From Microbulbifer rhizosphaerae (GTDB lineage: Bacteria; Pseudomonadota; Gammaproteobacteria; Pseudomonadales; Cellvibrionaceae), in contig NZ_JACHWZ010000003.1 of the NCBI RefSeq assembly GCF_014191725.1, positions 62,001 to 126,000 of the forward strand: a DNA stretch of 64,000 nucleotides. Reading direction: 5' to 3'. Numbering within the stretch: position 1 is the stretch's first letter; the number at the start of each line of letters is the position of its first letter. Under the pieces are notes generated by a model. The model had not been told where the DNA came from. It did not search any database and saw only the letters and a list, made by a program, of their open reading frames with translations. Positions 8,497-19,114 of this stretch are shown here, piece by piece. The translations under genes were made by a program, and so were the position numbers.

Positions 8497-9441
8497 ATGA
8501 CCAATGCAAGGCTCGCATTTGTCTTCCCCGGCCAGGGTTCCCAGCAGATAGGTATGCTGGCGGATGCCGCGGCTGAATTTCCCGAGATCCACACCACTTT
8601 TTCCGAGGCGTCCGATGTACTCGGCTACGACCTCTGGGACCTGTGTCAGAACGGCGAGCAGGCGGATATCAACCTCACTGAGCGCACCCAGCCGCTGTTG
8701 CTCACCGCCAGTGTGGCGCTGTACCGCGCCTGGTGCGCCCGCGGCGGAGTCCATCCCGCGAGAATGGCCGGCCACAGTCTGGGCGAGTGGTCAGCCCTGG
8801 TGTGCGCCGGCACTCTGGCCTTTACCGATGCCGTGCATCTGGTACAGGAGCGCGGCCGCCTGATGCAAAAGGCGGTGCCTGCGGGAGAGGGCGCAATGGC
8901 TGCAGTGATCGGCCTGGATGATACTGCGGTTGAGTCTGCCTGTGCCGAAGCGGCAGAGGACGAGGTGGTCGCGGCGGTCAACTACAATTCCCCCGGCCAG
9001 GTGGTTATCGCCGGCAGCAGTGCTGCGGTAAGTCGCGCCATCGAGGCCTGTAAGACTGCCGGAGCCAAGCGCGCTATGCTGCTGCCCGTGAGCGCGCCTT
9101 TTCACACCGAATTGATGCGCCCGGCGGCGGAAAAGCTGGCCGCGCAGATTGAATCGACAGAGTTTCATGCGCCGGAAATCCCGGTAATCCACAATGTGCA
9201 CGCCCGCCCTGAGTCGGCCCCCGCGGCCATCAAGGTATTAATGGTGGAGCAGATCTACAGCCCGGTGCGCTGGACCGAGTGTGTGCAGGCCATGGTGGCG
9301 GACGGTACCGGGCAACTGGTGGAATGCGGACCGGGCAAAGTGTTGGCGGGATTGGCCAAGCGCATCGACCGCAGCCTGACTTGCCACAACATCGACACCC
9401 CGGACCAATTCAATACCGCACTGCTGGCCACTGCGGAGTAA
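8497..9441 (+). CDS. fabD: Malonyl-CoA:ACP transacylase
   Basis: Loads malonyl groups onto ACP for fatty acid synthesis. The N-terminal FVFPGQGSQ and the nucleophile elbow AGHSLGEW (Ser94) are diagnostic, and the catalytic His lies in VSAPFHTELM. Its 314 aa match the family. AAGGA stands before the ATG. It lies 37 bases after plsX and 25 before fabG. Confidence 0.98.
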   Translation: MTNARLAFVFPGQGSQQIGMLADAAAEFPEIHTTFSEASDVLGYDLWDLCQNGEQADINLTERTQPLLLTASVALYRAWCARGGVHPARMAGHSLGEWSALVCAGTLAFTDAVHLVQERGRLMQKAVPAGEGAMAAVIGLDDTAVESACAEAAEDEVVAAVNYNSPGQVVIAGSSAAVSRAIEACKTAGAKRAMLLPVSAPFHTELMRPAAEKLAAQIESTEFHAPEIPVIHNVHARPESAPAAIKVLMVEQIYSPVRWTECVQAMVADGTGQLVECGPGKVLAGLAKRIDRSLTCHNIDTPDQFNTALLATAE

Positions 9442-9466
9442 TATCTCGAATTCGAGTGGAGCGACA

Positions 9467-10222
9467 ATGACACTGACAACTTCCCTCAACGATAAAGTGG
9501 CCCTGGTCACCGGTGCCAGCCGCGGCATCGGTGCGGCCATAGCCGATACCTTGGGCGCCTTGGGCGCCACGGTGATCGGCACCGCCACAAGCGCCGCTGG
9601 TGCGGAAAAAATCACCGCGCGCTTTGCTGAAAAGGGCATCTCCGGTGTTGGCAAAGAGCTGGATGTCACCCGCGCGGAAAGTCTGGCTACACTACTGGAA
9701 TCGGTGAAAAAGGATTTCGGCGCACCGGTGATCCTGGTCAACAATGCGGGCATTACCAAGGATAACCTGCTGATGCGCATGAAGGACGAGGAGTGGGCTG
9801 AGGTGATCGACACCAACCTTTCCGCGGTCTATCGTGTGACCAAGGCCTGCCTGCGGGATATGACCAAGGCGCGCTGGGGGCGGATTATCAATATCAGCTC
9901 CGTTGTGGGCAGCATGGGTAACGCCGGCCAGAGCAACTACGCGGCCACCAAGGCCGGGGTCGCCGGTTTTGCGCGCTCGCTGGCGGCGGAAGTGGGCTCT
10001 CGGGGTATTACGGTGAACACCGTGGCTCCCGGATTTATCGATACCGATATGACTAAGGTACTCCCGGAAGCCCAGCGCGAAGCACTGATGAGCCGGATCC
10101 CGCTGGGACGTTTGGGCGCTCCCGAAGAGATTGCTTCAGTTGTCGCTTTTTTAGCCAGTGATGCGGGTGGATACGTAACCGGAGAGACCATTCATGTGAA
10201 TGGCGGCATGTATATGGCCTGA
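9467..10222 (+). CDS. fabG: 3-oxoacyl-ACP reductase FabG
   Basis: NADPH-dependent reduction of 3-oxoacyl-ACP in the elongation cycle. It is a classical SDR: the cofactor motif TGASRGIG near the N-terminus, LVNNAGIT, the catalytic Ser in INISSVVG, and YAATKAG with Tyr and Lys. The end HVNGGMYMA is typical of FabG. It has 251 aa, where many FabG proteins have 244-248; the few extra residues are at the N-terminus. Confidence 0.97.
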   Translation: MTLTTSLNDKVALVTGASRGIGAAIADTLGALGATVIGTATSAAGAEKITARFAEKGISGVGKELDVTRAESLATLLESVKKDFGAPVILVNNAGITKDNLLMRMKDEEWAEVIDTNLSAVYRVTKACLRDMTKARWGRIINISSVVGSMGNAGQSNYAATKAGVAGFARSLAAEVGSRGITVNTVAPGFIDTDMTKVLPEAQREALMSRIPLGRLGAPEEIASVVAFLASDAGGYVTGETIHVNGGMYMA

Positions 10223-10303
10223 TATTTTTCCTCAAAAAATTGCTGTAACTGTTTGATTAACAAAGAGTTTGCAATGGTGCTTTGGGGAGCGAAAGGCGGC
10301 GCA

Positions 10304-10331
10304 TTACATCCCGAAAAAGTTGGGGTACAAT
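10304..10331 (+). promoter_or_regulatory. Possible acpP promoter
   Basis: TTACAT (10304-10309) and TACAAT (10326-10331) are 16 bases apart in the 226-base fabG-acpP gap, leaving a leader of about 110 bases before acpP. An additional promoter for the abundant ACP is expected, but the -35 is weak. Confidence 0.4.
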
Positions 10332-10448
10332 GCCGCCTCGCATTAACCGAAGCTGTGTGAGCCGGTCGTTATCCCGCTTTGAATATCGCGGGGCAGAAAT
10401 TGAAAACGACTACAACAGATTTTTATCCACTAGGAGTTAAATTGAATC

Positions 10449-10685
10449 ATGAGCAGCATTGAAGAGCGCGTTAAAAAGATCGTTGCTGAACAACTGGGTG
10501 TGAAGGAAGAAGACGTAAAGCCTGAAGCCTCATTTGTTGAAGATCTGGGCGCTGACTCCCTTGACACAGTTGAGTTGGTAATGGCTCTGGAAGAGGAATT
10601 CGAAACTGAGATCCCCGACGAAGAAGCCGAAAAAATTACAACTGTTCAGCTGGCCATCGATTACATCAAGGAAAACCTTGGTTAA
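10449..10685 (+). CDS. acpP: Acyl carrier protein
   Basis: Small acidic carrier of growing acyl chains, 78 aa. The phosphopantetheine attachment site is Ser37 in [11 protein letters not shown]. Codon choice is distinctly less GC-rich than in its neighbours, as in many highly expressed genes. A Shine-Dalgarno (AGGAG) lies before the ATG. Confidence 0.99.
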   Translation: MSSIEERVKKIVAEQLGVKEEDVKPEASFVEDLGADSLDTVELVMALEEEFETEIPDEEAEKITTVQLAIDYIKENLG

Positions 10686-10746
10686 TTCCCGCTGGGTGGT
10701 TTAGGCATCGGGTAACCACCTGTTGCCCGATGCTGAAAGTATTGTG

Positions 10747-10784
10747 AAAGCCGTTCTATGTTACATAGTGCGGCTTTCCTTTTA
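10747..10784 (+). terminator. Probable intrinsic terminator between acpP and fabF
   Basis: AAAGCCG and CGGCTTT pair around a 17-base loop, followed by CCTTTTAT. It likely ends part of the acpP transcripts, so ACP can be made in excess over FabF. The T-run is short, so read-through is expected. Confidence 0.55.
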
Positions 10785-10855
10785 TGTAGCACTAAGCGAA
10801 AGTGACTGCCGGCTTAAATCCCGGTCGTCCTGAAATGATCTCGGGGGAAACACGA

Positions 10856-12097
10856 GTGTCGCGTAGAAGAGTAGTCGTTACCGGAATGGGCATGATCAGC
10901 CCCCTGGCCAATACCCTGGAAGATAGCTGGACCGCGATTCTCGCCGGCACCAGCGGCGCGGTACCTATCGAGTCTTTTGATGTCTCTGATTTTTCTACCC
11001 GCTTCGCCGCCACGGTAAAGGATTTCGATCCCGCGCTGTACATACCGGAAAAGGAAGCGCGCAAAATGGATGTATTCCTGCGCTTTGGTATGGCCGCGGG
11101 TATACAGGCGATGGAAGACAGCGGCCTGGAAATTACCGAGAGCAATGCGCCGAGGATAGGCGCCTGTATCGGCTCCGGCATGGGTGGCATCGCCGAGATC
11201 GAACGCAACGCCATGCTGATCGCAGAGCGGGGCCCGCGCCGCGTCTCCCCCTTCTTCGTACCGGGCGCCATCATCAATATGGTTTCCGGCAACCTGTCGA
11301 TCAAATACGGCATGAAGGGCCCCAATCTTTCCACCACCACCGCCTGTACCACCGGCACCCATGCAGTGGGTCTGGGCATGCGCACGATTCAGTACGGTGA
11401 CGCCGATGTGATGGTGTGCGGCGGAGCGGAAATGGTCACCACCCCGGTGGGCCTGGGTGGTTTCTGCGCGGCACGCGCGCTGTCCACCCGCAACGACGAT
11501 CCCCAGCGGGCCAGCCGCCCTTGGGATGTGGATCGGGACGGCTTTGTGCTGGGCGAGGGGGCAGGGGTCCTGGTGCTGGAAGAGTACGAGCGGGCCGTGG
11601 CGCGTGGGGCGAAGATCTACGCGGAGCTGATCGGCTTCGGTATGAGCGGTGATGCATACCACATGACCTCGCCGCCGGAAGACGGCGCTGGCGCAGCCCT
11701 GTCCATGCAGAACGCGCTCAGGGATGCGGGTCTGTCGGCGGACGGCATCCAGTACATCAACGCCCACGGCACTTCCACACCCTTGGGAGATAAAGCGGAG
11801 ATTCAGGCAGTGCACTCGGTGTTCGGTGCCGCCGCCGACAAGCTGGCAGTGAGTTCCACCAAGTCCATGACCGGTCACCTGCTGGGTGCCGCGGGAGCGG
11901 TGGAGGCAATTTTCTCGGTGCTGGCTCTGCGCGATCAGGTGGCGCCACCCACCATCAATCTCGAGAACCCGGACGAAGCCTGCAGTGGCATCAACCTGGT
12001 GCCTATGGAGACCCAGGAAAAGACTATCGATGCGGTGCTGTCCAACTCCTTTGGTTTTGGCGGCACCAACGGATCGCTGGTCTTCAAGCGGATCTGA
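10856..12097 (+). CDS. fabF: 3-oxoacyl-ACP synthase II FabF
   Basis: Condensing enzyme of fatty acid elongation. The thiolase-fold triad is visible: Cys in [12 protein letters not shown], His in [11 protein letters not shown], and His in [13 protein letters not shown] chose GTG 10856, which has GGGGGAA about 7 bases upstream, opens with [11 protein letters not shown] and gives 413 aa, the family length; the frame stays open upstream to 10802 without conservation. The end [12 protein letters not shown] is standard. Confidence 0.97.
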   Translation: MSRRRVVVTGMGMISPLANTLEDSWTAILAGTSGAVPIESFDVSDFSTRFAATVKDFDPALYIPEKEARKMDVFLRFGMAAGIQAMEDSGLEITESNAPRIGACIGSGMGGIAEIERNAMLIAERGPRRVSPFFVPGAIINMVSGNLSIKYGMKGPNLSTTTACTTGTHAVGLGMRTIQYGDADVMVCGGAEMVTTPVGLGGFCAARALSTRNDDPQRASRPWDVDRDGFVLGEGAGVLVLEEYERAVARGAKIYAELIGFGMSGDAYHMTSPPEDGAGAALSMQNALRDAGLSADGIQYINAHGTSTPLGDKAEIQAVHSVFGAAADKLAVSSTKSMTGHLLGAAGAVEAIFSVLALRDQVAPPTINLENPDEACSGINLVPMETQEKTIDAVLSNSFGFGGTNGSLVFKRI

Positions 12098-12114
12098 CCA
12101 ATACCAAGATATTA

Positions 12115-12138
12115 GCGCCCGCCGGTTCCGGCGGGCGC
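12115..12138 (+). repeat. Perfect 11-bp stem hairpin between fabF and pabC
   Basis: GCGCCCGCCGG and CCGGCGGGCGC pair perfectly around TT. No T-run follows; ATCTCTATC leads into the pabC ribosome site 20 bases on. It may be a pausing or mRNA-stabilising structure that lowers downstream expression. Confidence 0.6.
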
Positions 12139-12157
12139 ATCTCTATCCCGGGGGATC

Positions 12158-12921
12158 ATGACCACACTCCCGCTCTTCTTTGAAAAGGCTGCTGCCGTGG
12201 TCTCCCTGCCACCGGACGACGCCTATACCGACGGACTGCTCGAGACCATGCGCTGCCAGAGCGGCCGGGTACCCCTGTGGCCGCTGCACCGCGCCCGCCT
12301 GCTTCGCTGCAGTCGGCTGGGGGAGGGGGAGTTGGCCGAAATAGAACAGGCCCTGGAGCGAATCGCCGCCGACTGCCCGGTCCCGGCCGCCAAACTGCGT
12401 GTGCGCCTGGGGTATCGGGGCGGCCGCCGGTGCTGGGATGTCAGCCTGCTGCCGCTGGAGCCCACGTCGGAACTGGAAGAGGGCGCCCGTCTTTTCCTCT
12501 GCACCGGGCGGCTACCGGGCGGCAAAACTGCCAACCTGGGCTGCAAATCCCTGGACCGCGCGGGATATAATCGCGCCAAAGCCGAGTTGCCCCCCGGGGA
12601 GGCCTGCGATGGTCTGCTGTTGGACGCTGCGGGGCGGGTGATCGAAAGCCTGCGCTGCAACCTGCTGGTAAGACTGGAGGGCGCCTGGATCACGCCGGAC
12701 CTGCGGCGCTGTGGGGTTCGGGGGGTAATGCGCGACTGGCTGAGTGCGCGGATTCCCCTCGGGGAAGTGGATATCGATCTCGAGATCCTGTGCGTCGCGG
12801 AGGAAGTCGCGCTGTGTAACAGCTTGCGGGGCGTTATGCCGGTGCGGGAACTGATTGACCATCGCCGTTGGCTCCCGGGTTCGGAAACCCGCCGGCTGCA
12901 GCGGTTGATTGCGGAAGAGTT

Positions 12922-12928
<7 letters not shown>
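12158..12928 (+). CDS. pabC: Aminodeoxychorismate lyase
   Basis: PLP class IV lyase that splits 4-amino-4-deoxychorismate into p-aminobenzoate and pyruvate for folate. It has the class IV pattern: the early DAYTDGLLETMRC, a lysine-containing NLGCKSLDRAGYNRAK, and the late GVRGVMRDWL loop. It has 256 aa. The fabF-pabC-mltG-tmk-holB order is conserved in gammaproteobacteria. Its stop overlaps the mltG start. PabB, which makes its substrate, is at 51217-52548. Confidence 0.93.
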
Positions 12929-14636
<1,708 letters not shown>

Positions 14637-14640
14637 CCCC

Positions 14641-14729
14641 TGTAGGAGCGGCCGTTGGCCGCGATCGATGGGTGCTACAAAGCGGGATCGATCGCGGCCA
14701 ACGGCGGATGGCCGCCCCGCCGCTCCTAC
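14641..14729. repeat. REP-like TGTAGGAGC palindrome between tmk and holB
   Basis: It begins TGTAGGAGCGGC and ends GCCGCTCCTAC, with an inner pair GGCCGCGATCGAT / GATCGATCGCGGCC. It is one of at least six full-length copies in this window. It interrupts the tmk-holB operon without disturbing either gene. Confidence 0.85.
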
Positions 14730-14754
14730 CAATACTGGAAAGAACTGACCCCAA

Positions 14755-15774
14755 GTGCCCGAAACCATCGAAAACCCAACTGTCCCCTCGCCGCTGCCCT
14801 GGCAGGCCGAGCAGTGGCAGCGCCTGGGCGCCCAGTGGCGCGCCGGCCGCTGCCCGCACGCGCTGCTGTTCAGCGGCCAGCCGGGCCTCGGCAAGCGGCG
14901 TTTCGCCGAGGCCTTTGCCGCGCTGGCGCTGTGCGAACAACCCCGCGACGGCCTGGCCTGTGGTGATTGTCGGGGCTGCCGGCTGTGGCGCGCGGGTTCG
15001 CACCCGGATTTCCTGCGCGTGGAGCCGGAGAAGCCTGGCGGGCCGTTGAAAGTGGAGCAAATCCGCCAACTGGGCGGTTTTGTCGGCCGCACCAGCGGCC
15101 GCGAAGGTGCACGGGTGGTCTGGCTGGCACCGGCGGAGGCGATGAACGTCAACGCCGCCAACGCGCTGCTGAAAAACCTTGAGGAGCCCGCCGCATCGGT
15201 GATCTTCCTGTTGGTCAGCGACTCGCCCTCCGGCCTGTTACCCACCATTCGCAGCCGCTGCCAGTCAGTGGCTTTCCCCGCACCTTCGGAAGAGGCCGCG
15301 CTGCGCTGGCTGCACGAGGGTGGGCTCGACGGACAATCCGCGCGCAGCGCACTTGCCCTCTCCGGCGGCGCTCCGTTGCTGGCGCTGGAACTGGTGGAAC
15401 CGGAAGCGCGGGAGGCCCGGGAACAGTTTCTCGCCGATCTGATCGCGCTGGCGCAATCCGCCGAGGCGCCGGTGGCCGCAGCAGGGCGCTGGGAGAATCC
15501 CGGTGAGGGTATCGAGCTGAGCCAGCTATTGAAATTCTGGCAGCAGTGGTTGGCGCAGATGCTGCGCGCGCGCAGTTGTGACCTGACCGCGGACCGGCAG
15601 GTTATCGGGCTGCTGCAGCGGCTGCCTGGTAGGGGTACGGAAAGTCTGCGGCCGCTGTTCGGCTTTTCCGACCAACTGGCTGAGGCGCGTCAACTGCTCA
15701 GCGGCGGAGCCAACCCCAACAAGCGACTGCTGTTGGAGGACCTGTTGATCCGTTGGGCGAAGTTGTACGCTTAG
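14755..15774 (+). CDS. holB: DNA polymerase III delta' subunit
   Basis: Clamp-loader subunit of the replicative polymerase. An AAA+ fold with GQPGLGKRRFAE as the P-loop region, a four-cysteine zinc module (Cys in ALCEQPRDGLACGDCRGC), and VWLAPAEAMNVNAANALLKNLEEP covering the Walker B-like and sensor region. Start GTG 14755; 339 aa. It is separated from tmk by a REP-like element but followed by its usual partners pilZ and tatD. Confidence 0.95.
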   Translation: MPETIENPTVPSPLPWQAEQWQRLGAQWRAGRCPHALLFSGQPGLGKRRFAEAFAALALCEQPRDGLACGDCRGCRLWRAGSHPDFLRVEPEKPGGPLKVEQIRQLGGFVGRTSGREGARVVWLAPAEAMNVNAANALLKNLEEPAASVIFLLVSDSPSGLLPTIRSRCQSVAFPAPSEEAALRWLHEGGLDGQSARSALALSGGAPLLALELVEPEAREAREQFLADLIALAQSAEAPVAAAGRWENPGEGIELSQLLKFWQQWLAQMLRARSCDLTADRQVIGLLQRLPGRGTESLRPLFGFSDQLAEARQLLSGGANPNKRLLLEDLLIRWAKLYA

Positions 15775-15935
15775 CGAGCACTGCTCGCCATACAGCTTCA
15801 CGACCGGCCGTGGATGGCCGGGCCGCGCGTCGTTCCAGGGGATGGCTGCTTGAGACGAATTCATAGCCCCAAAATTCTGGACAGCGGTTGTATGCTCCGC
15901 TACCGTACCGACAACCAAAAAAAAGAGGTCCGGCC

Positions 15936-16289
15936 ATGAAAGCCATGGGTGGCGGTGCCCGCAACGGCATCCTTTCGCTGAAAATCCAGGACAAGTCCGT
16001 ACTCTACGCGGCCTACATGCCCTTCGTGAAAAACGGCGGCCTGTTCATCAGCACTGACAAATCCTACGACCTCGGCGATGAGGTGTTCCTGCTGCTGAAC
16101 CTGATGGACGAACCGGAAAAGGTCCCGGTGGCCGGTAAAGTGGTGTGGGTCACCCCGGCGGGTGCGCAGGGCAATCGTACCCCCGGTATTGGTGTACAGT
16201 TTTCCGACAAGGACAATGTCGCCCAGAACAAGATCGAAACCTACCTGGCCGGGTCCCTGGAATCCAGCCGACCGACTCACACCCTGTAA
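15936..16289 (+). CDS. pilZ: PilZ-domain protein, type IV pilus/c-di-GMP related
   Basis: A PilZ fold of 117 aa, the homologue that sits between holB and tatD in pseudomonads and is needed for type IV pilus assembly. It has LFISTDKSYDLGDEVFLLLNL and a GIGVQF end, but no RxxxR before the fold and no clear DxSxxG (FISTDKSY instead), so direct c-di-GMP binding is doubtful, as for other PilZ proteins of this type. ATG 15936 has AGAGGT upstream. Its stop overlaps tatD by one base. Confidence 0.85.
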   Translation: MKAMGGGARNGILSLKIQDKSVLYAAYMPFVKNGGLFISTDKSYDLGDEVFLLLNLMDEPEKVPVAGKVVWVTPAGAQGNRTPGIGVQFSDKDNVAQNKIETYLAGSLESSRPTHTL

Positions 16290-17065
16290 TGCTAGTAGAT
16301 TCACACTGTCATCTCGACCGACTCAAACTGGACAAATTCGACGGCGACCTGGACGCGGTGCTCGAGCTGGCCCGCAGTCGTGGTGTCGGCAAGTTCCTGT
16401 GCGTGGGTATCAGCCTGGAGAACGTCGACCGGGTAGTGGATATCGCCGGGCGTCACGAGGATGTGGTCTGCTCCGTGGGCGTACACCCACTGGATGTGGA
16501 CTCCGGCCTCGCCGATGTGGACAAGTTGCTGGAGCTGGCGCAGAAGCCCAAGGTGGTGGCCCTCGGCGAAACCGGCCTGGACTATTACTACAGCACTGAT
16601 ACCAAAGAAATACAGCAGCAAAGTTTTACCGCCCACCTCCAGGCCGCCGGCCGCGCGCAACTGCCGGTGATAGTGCACACCCGCGATGCTCGCGAAGATA
16701 CCATTGAACTGATTCGCGAACACGGCAGTCCGGAACACGCCGGCGTACTGCACTGCTTTACCGAGAGCTGGGAGATGGCAAAAGCCGCGCTGGACCTGAA
16801 TTACTATATTTCCCTGTCCGGCATAGTGACTTTCAAGAACGCCGGGGAACTGCGCGACGTAGCGCAAAAACTGCCGTTGGACCGGCTGCTGGTGGAAACG
16901 GACTCTCCTTACCTGGCACCGGTTCCCTACCGGGGTAAACCCAATATTCCCGCCTACGTGCGCGAAGTGGCCGAATTTATCGCCGAGTTGCGGGGCATTC
17001 CCTACGAACAACTGGCCGAAATTACCACAGAAAATTTTCACCGCCTGTTCAAACGGGCCGCCTGA
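16289..17065 (+). CDS. TatD-family metal-dependent hydrolase (YcfH-like DNase)
   Basis: TIM-barrel metal hydrolase of 258 aa. Metal ligands are visible: DSHCHLD at the N-terminus, GETGLDYYY with Glu, VHTRDA, HCFTES, and ETDSPYLAP with Asp. The family includes DNases and D-aminoacyl-tRNA deacylases. ATG 16289 shares its A with the pilZ stop codon (TAATG), so the two are translationally coupled. Confidence 0.94.
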   Translation: MLVDSHCHLDRLKLDKFDGDLDAVLELARSRGVGKFLCVGISLENVDRVVDIAGRHEDVVCSVGVHPLDVDSGLADVDKLLELAQKPKVVALGETGLDYYYSTDTKEIQQQSFTAHLQAAGRAQLPVIVHTRDAREDTIELIREHGSPEHAGVLHCFTESWEMAKAALDLNYYISLSGIVTFKNAGELRDVAQKLPLDRLLVETDSPYLAPVPYRGKPNIPAYVREVAEFIAELRGIPYEQLAEITTENFHRLFKRAA

Positions 17066-17078
17066 GGAAATCCATTCC

Positions 17079-17705
17079 ATGATGCGACAACAATTGCAGG
17101 TCATGCTGGCTCTGCAAGATGAGATCAATACACTGGTCAGCGATAACTGGCGCGAACAGAACCACGCCTGGTACCGGGCTATCTGGGTCGAGAGTGCGGA
17201 GCTGCTCGACCACTACGGCTGGAAGTGGTGGAAAAAACAGCAGCCGGACCTGGATCAGGTCAAACTGGAACTGGTGGATATCTGGCACTTTGGCCTCAGC
17301 CTGGAGCTGCAGCAGGGTAGTCCCGAGCAGGTGGCCGGGCGTATGCAGGCGGAATTCGAAGGTAGGCAGAAAGGGCCTGGCGATTTCCGCGAAAACCTGG
17401 AAGCCTTTACCCTGGAAACCCTGGCCAGTCGCCAGTTCGACCTGGCGGGCTTCACCCAATTGATGGCCGACGTGGAGCTGTCGTTCGAAGAACTCTACCG
17501 CCGCTATGTAGGCAAGAATATTCTCAACCGCTTCCGCCAGGATCACGGCTACAAGGACGGGAGCTACGTGAAGAACTGGGCCGGTCGCGAAGACAACGAG
17601 CACCTGGCAGAGCTGGCCGGACAGTTGGACACGGGCGCGTCGGATTACAGCCGTCAGCTCTACACCGCACTGCAGAGCCGCTACCGCGAGCTGGCTGTCG
17701 CCTAG
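17079..17705 (+). CDS. Dimeric dUTP diphosphatase (all-alpha NTP pyrophosphatase)
   Basis: Hydrolyses dUTP to dUMP and PPi, keeping uracil out of DNA. The all-alpha dUTPase/MazG-type metal motif is split as ESAELLDHYGWKWWKK and ELVDIWHFGLSL, with the N-terminal helix MLALQDEIN and the late FRQDHGYKDGSYVKNW. Length 208 aa. It is unrelated to trimeric Dut. It starts 13 bases after tatD, so it probably closes the operon. A GC-rich hairpin (GTGCCCG/CGGGCAC) directly follows the stop. Confidence 0.85.
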   Translation: MMRQQLQVMLALQDEINTLVSDNWREQNHAWYRAIWVESAELLDHYGWKWWKKQQPDLDQVKLELVDIWHFGLSLELQQGSPEQVAGRMQAEFEGRQKGPGDFRENLEAFTLETLASRQFDLAGFTQLMADVELSFEELYRRYVGKNILNRFRQDHGYKDGSYVKNWAGREDNEHLAELAGQLDTGASDYSRQLYTALQSRYRELAVA

Positions 17706-17839
17706 GGTGCGTGCCCGTCCGGGCACACCCTCCCCGGTATTTGCGTCATTCCTTACGCTCTTCCACCCGCGGCTTGCGGGTCTCCGGCCCGCCAACAGGG
17801 CTGGAACTCCGCCCCAGGTGCAATTTACCCCCAAAGCCC

Positions 17840-17845
17840 TATAAT
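17840..17845 (+). promoter_or_regulatory. -10 element of the mdh promoter
   Basis: A perfect TATAAT followed by GC-rich sequence, 30 bases before the mdh start. The -35 region at 17 bases spacing is poor, which suggests an activator or an extended contact. Confidence 0.5.
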
Positions 17846-17875
17846 GCGGGCGCCTGAAAACTACGGAGACTTATC

Positions 17876-18856
17876 GTGAAAGCACCTGTTCGTGTTGCTG
17901 TGACCGGCGCTGCCGGCCAGATCAGCTATTCGTTGCTGTTCCGCATCGCATCTGGCGAAATGTTGGGCAAAGATCAACCAGTTATCCTGCAACTGCTGGA
18001 AATCACCCCGGCGCTGGAAGCCCTCAAGGGTGTGGCCATGGAACTGGAAGACTGCGCCTTTCCGCTGCTGGCGGGCATTGTGCAATCCGATGATGCCACC
18101 GTGGCCTTCAAGGATGCCGATTACGCGCTGCTGGTCGGTGCGCGCCCCCGCGGCCCGGGTATGGAGCGCAAGGACCTGCTGGAAGCCAACGCGGCGATCT
18201 TCTCCGCCCAGGGCAAAGCGCTGAACGACGTGGCTTCGCGCGACGTGAAAGTACTGGTGGTGGGCAACCCCGCCAACACCAATGCACTGATCGCCCAGCG
18301 CAACGCCCCGGCCCTGGACCCGCGCAACTTCACCGCCATGACCCGCCTGGACCACAACCGCGCGCTGTCGCAGCTGGCCAATAAAACCGATTCCACGGTC
18401 AATGACGTCACCCATATGACCATCTGGGGCAATCACTCCTCCACCCAGTACCCGGATCTGTATCAAGCCAAAGTATCCGGTGAGGCGGCCATGGAGAAGG
18501 TGGAGCAGGATTGGTACGAAAACGACTTTATCCCCACCGTACAGCAGCGTGGCGCGGCCATTATCAAGGCCCGTGGAGCCTCCTCCGCCGCCTCTGCCGC
18601 CAACGCCGCTATAGACCACATGCGCGATTGGGCTCTGGGTACCGCCGAGGGCGACTGGGTGAGCATGGGGATCTACAGCGACGGCTCCTACGGCATCCAG
18701 GAAGGACTGATCTACTCCTACCCCTGTACCTGCAAGAACGGCGACTGGGAAATCGTCCAGGGCCTGGAGATCAATGACTTCTCCCGCGGGAAAATGGCTG
18801 CCACCGAACAGGAACTGGCGGAAGAGCGGGACGCTGTGGCGCACTTGCTGCCGTAA
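17876..18856 (+). CDS. mdh: Malate dehydrogenase
   Basis: NAD-dependent oxidation of malate to oxaloacetate in the TCA cycle. Of the 326-aa type related to cytosolic MDH: the nucleotide loop [29 protein letters not shown], the substrate Arg in MTRLDHNRA, and the catalytic His in [15 protein letters not shown] start at 17876 with GGAGAC upstream. Monocistronic, with a TATAAT before and a good terminator after. Confidence 0.97.
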   Translation: MKAPVRVAVTGAAGQISYSLLFRIASGEMLGKDQPVILQLLEITPALEALKGVAMELEDCAFPLLAGIVQSDDATVAFKDADYALLVGARPRGPGMERKDLLEANAAIFSAQGKALNDVASRDVKVLVVGNPANTNALIAQRNAPALDPRNFTAMTRLDHNRALSQLANKTDSTVNDVTHMTIWGNHSSTQYPDLYQAKVSGEAAMEKVEQDWYENDFIPTVQQRGAAIIKARGASSAASAANAAIDHMRDWALGTAEGDWVSMGIYSDGSYGIQEGLIYSYPCTCKNGDWEIVQGLEINDFSRGKMAATEQELAEERDAVAHLLP

Positions 18857-18892
18857 TGTGGATTGCCGGATAAGGCAATTCAGTGAAACGAA

Positions 18893-18921
18893 AAGCCCGC
18901 ATCAATGCGGGCTTTTTTTTT
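18893..18921 (+). terminator. Intrinsic terminator of mdh
   Basis: AAGCCCGC and GCGGGCTT pair around ATCAAT, followed by a run of eight T. Confidence 0.93.
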
Positions 18922-18987
18922 GTGAACAGCTTCCTGTGCCTCCCCCCGGCCAGCTATAGCAGACCATAGACACCGCCGACATCTTTA

Positions 18988-19003
18988 TGTGAACACGCTC
19001 ACA
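18988..19003. promoter_or_regulatory. CRP/Vfr-type site upstream of cdiB
   Basis: TGTGAACACGCTCACA matches the CRP consensus TGTGA-N6-TCACA exactly, centred about 120 bases before the cdiB start. The following AT-rich stretch with two TTGATC words (19013 and 19036 areas) is a likely promoter zone. This points to cAMP-dependent control of the secretion/toxin locus. Confidence 0.6.
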
Positions 19004-19114
19004 TTTATTTATTGATCGGCATAGATTTTTTTTGTTGATCAGTTAGACTTCGCGACCGCTGAATCAACCTCGGTCGAATTGCGCCCTGCACTGGTAACAG
19101 CTGAATAACAAGGA

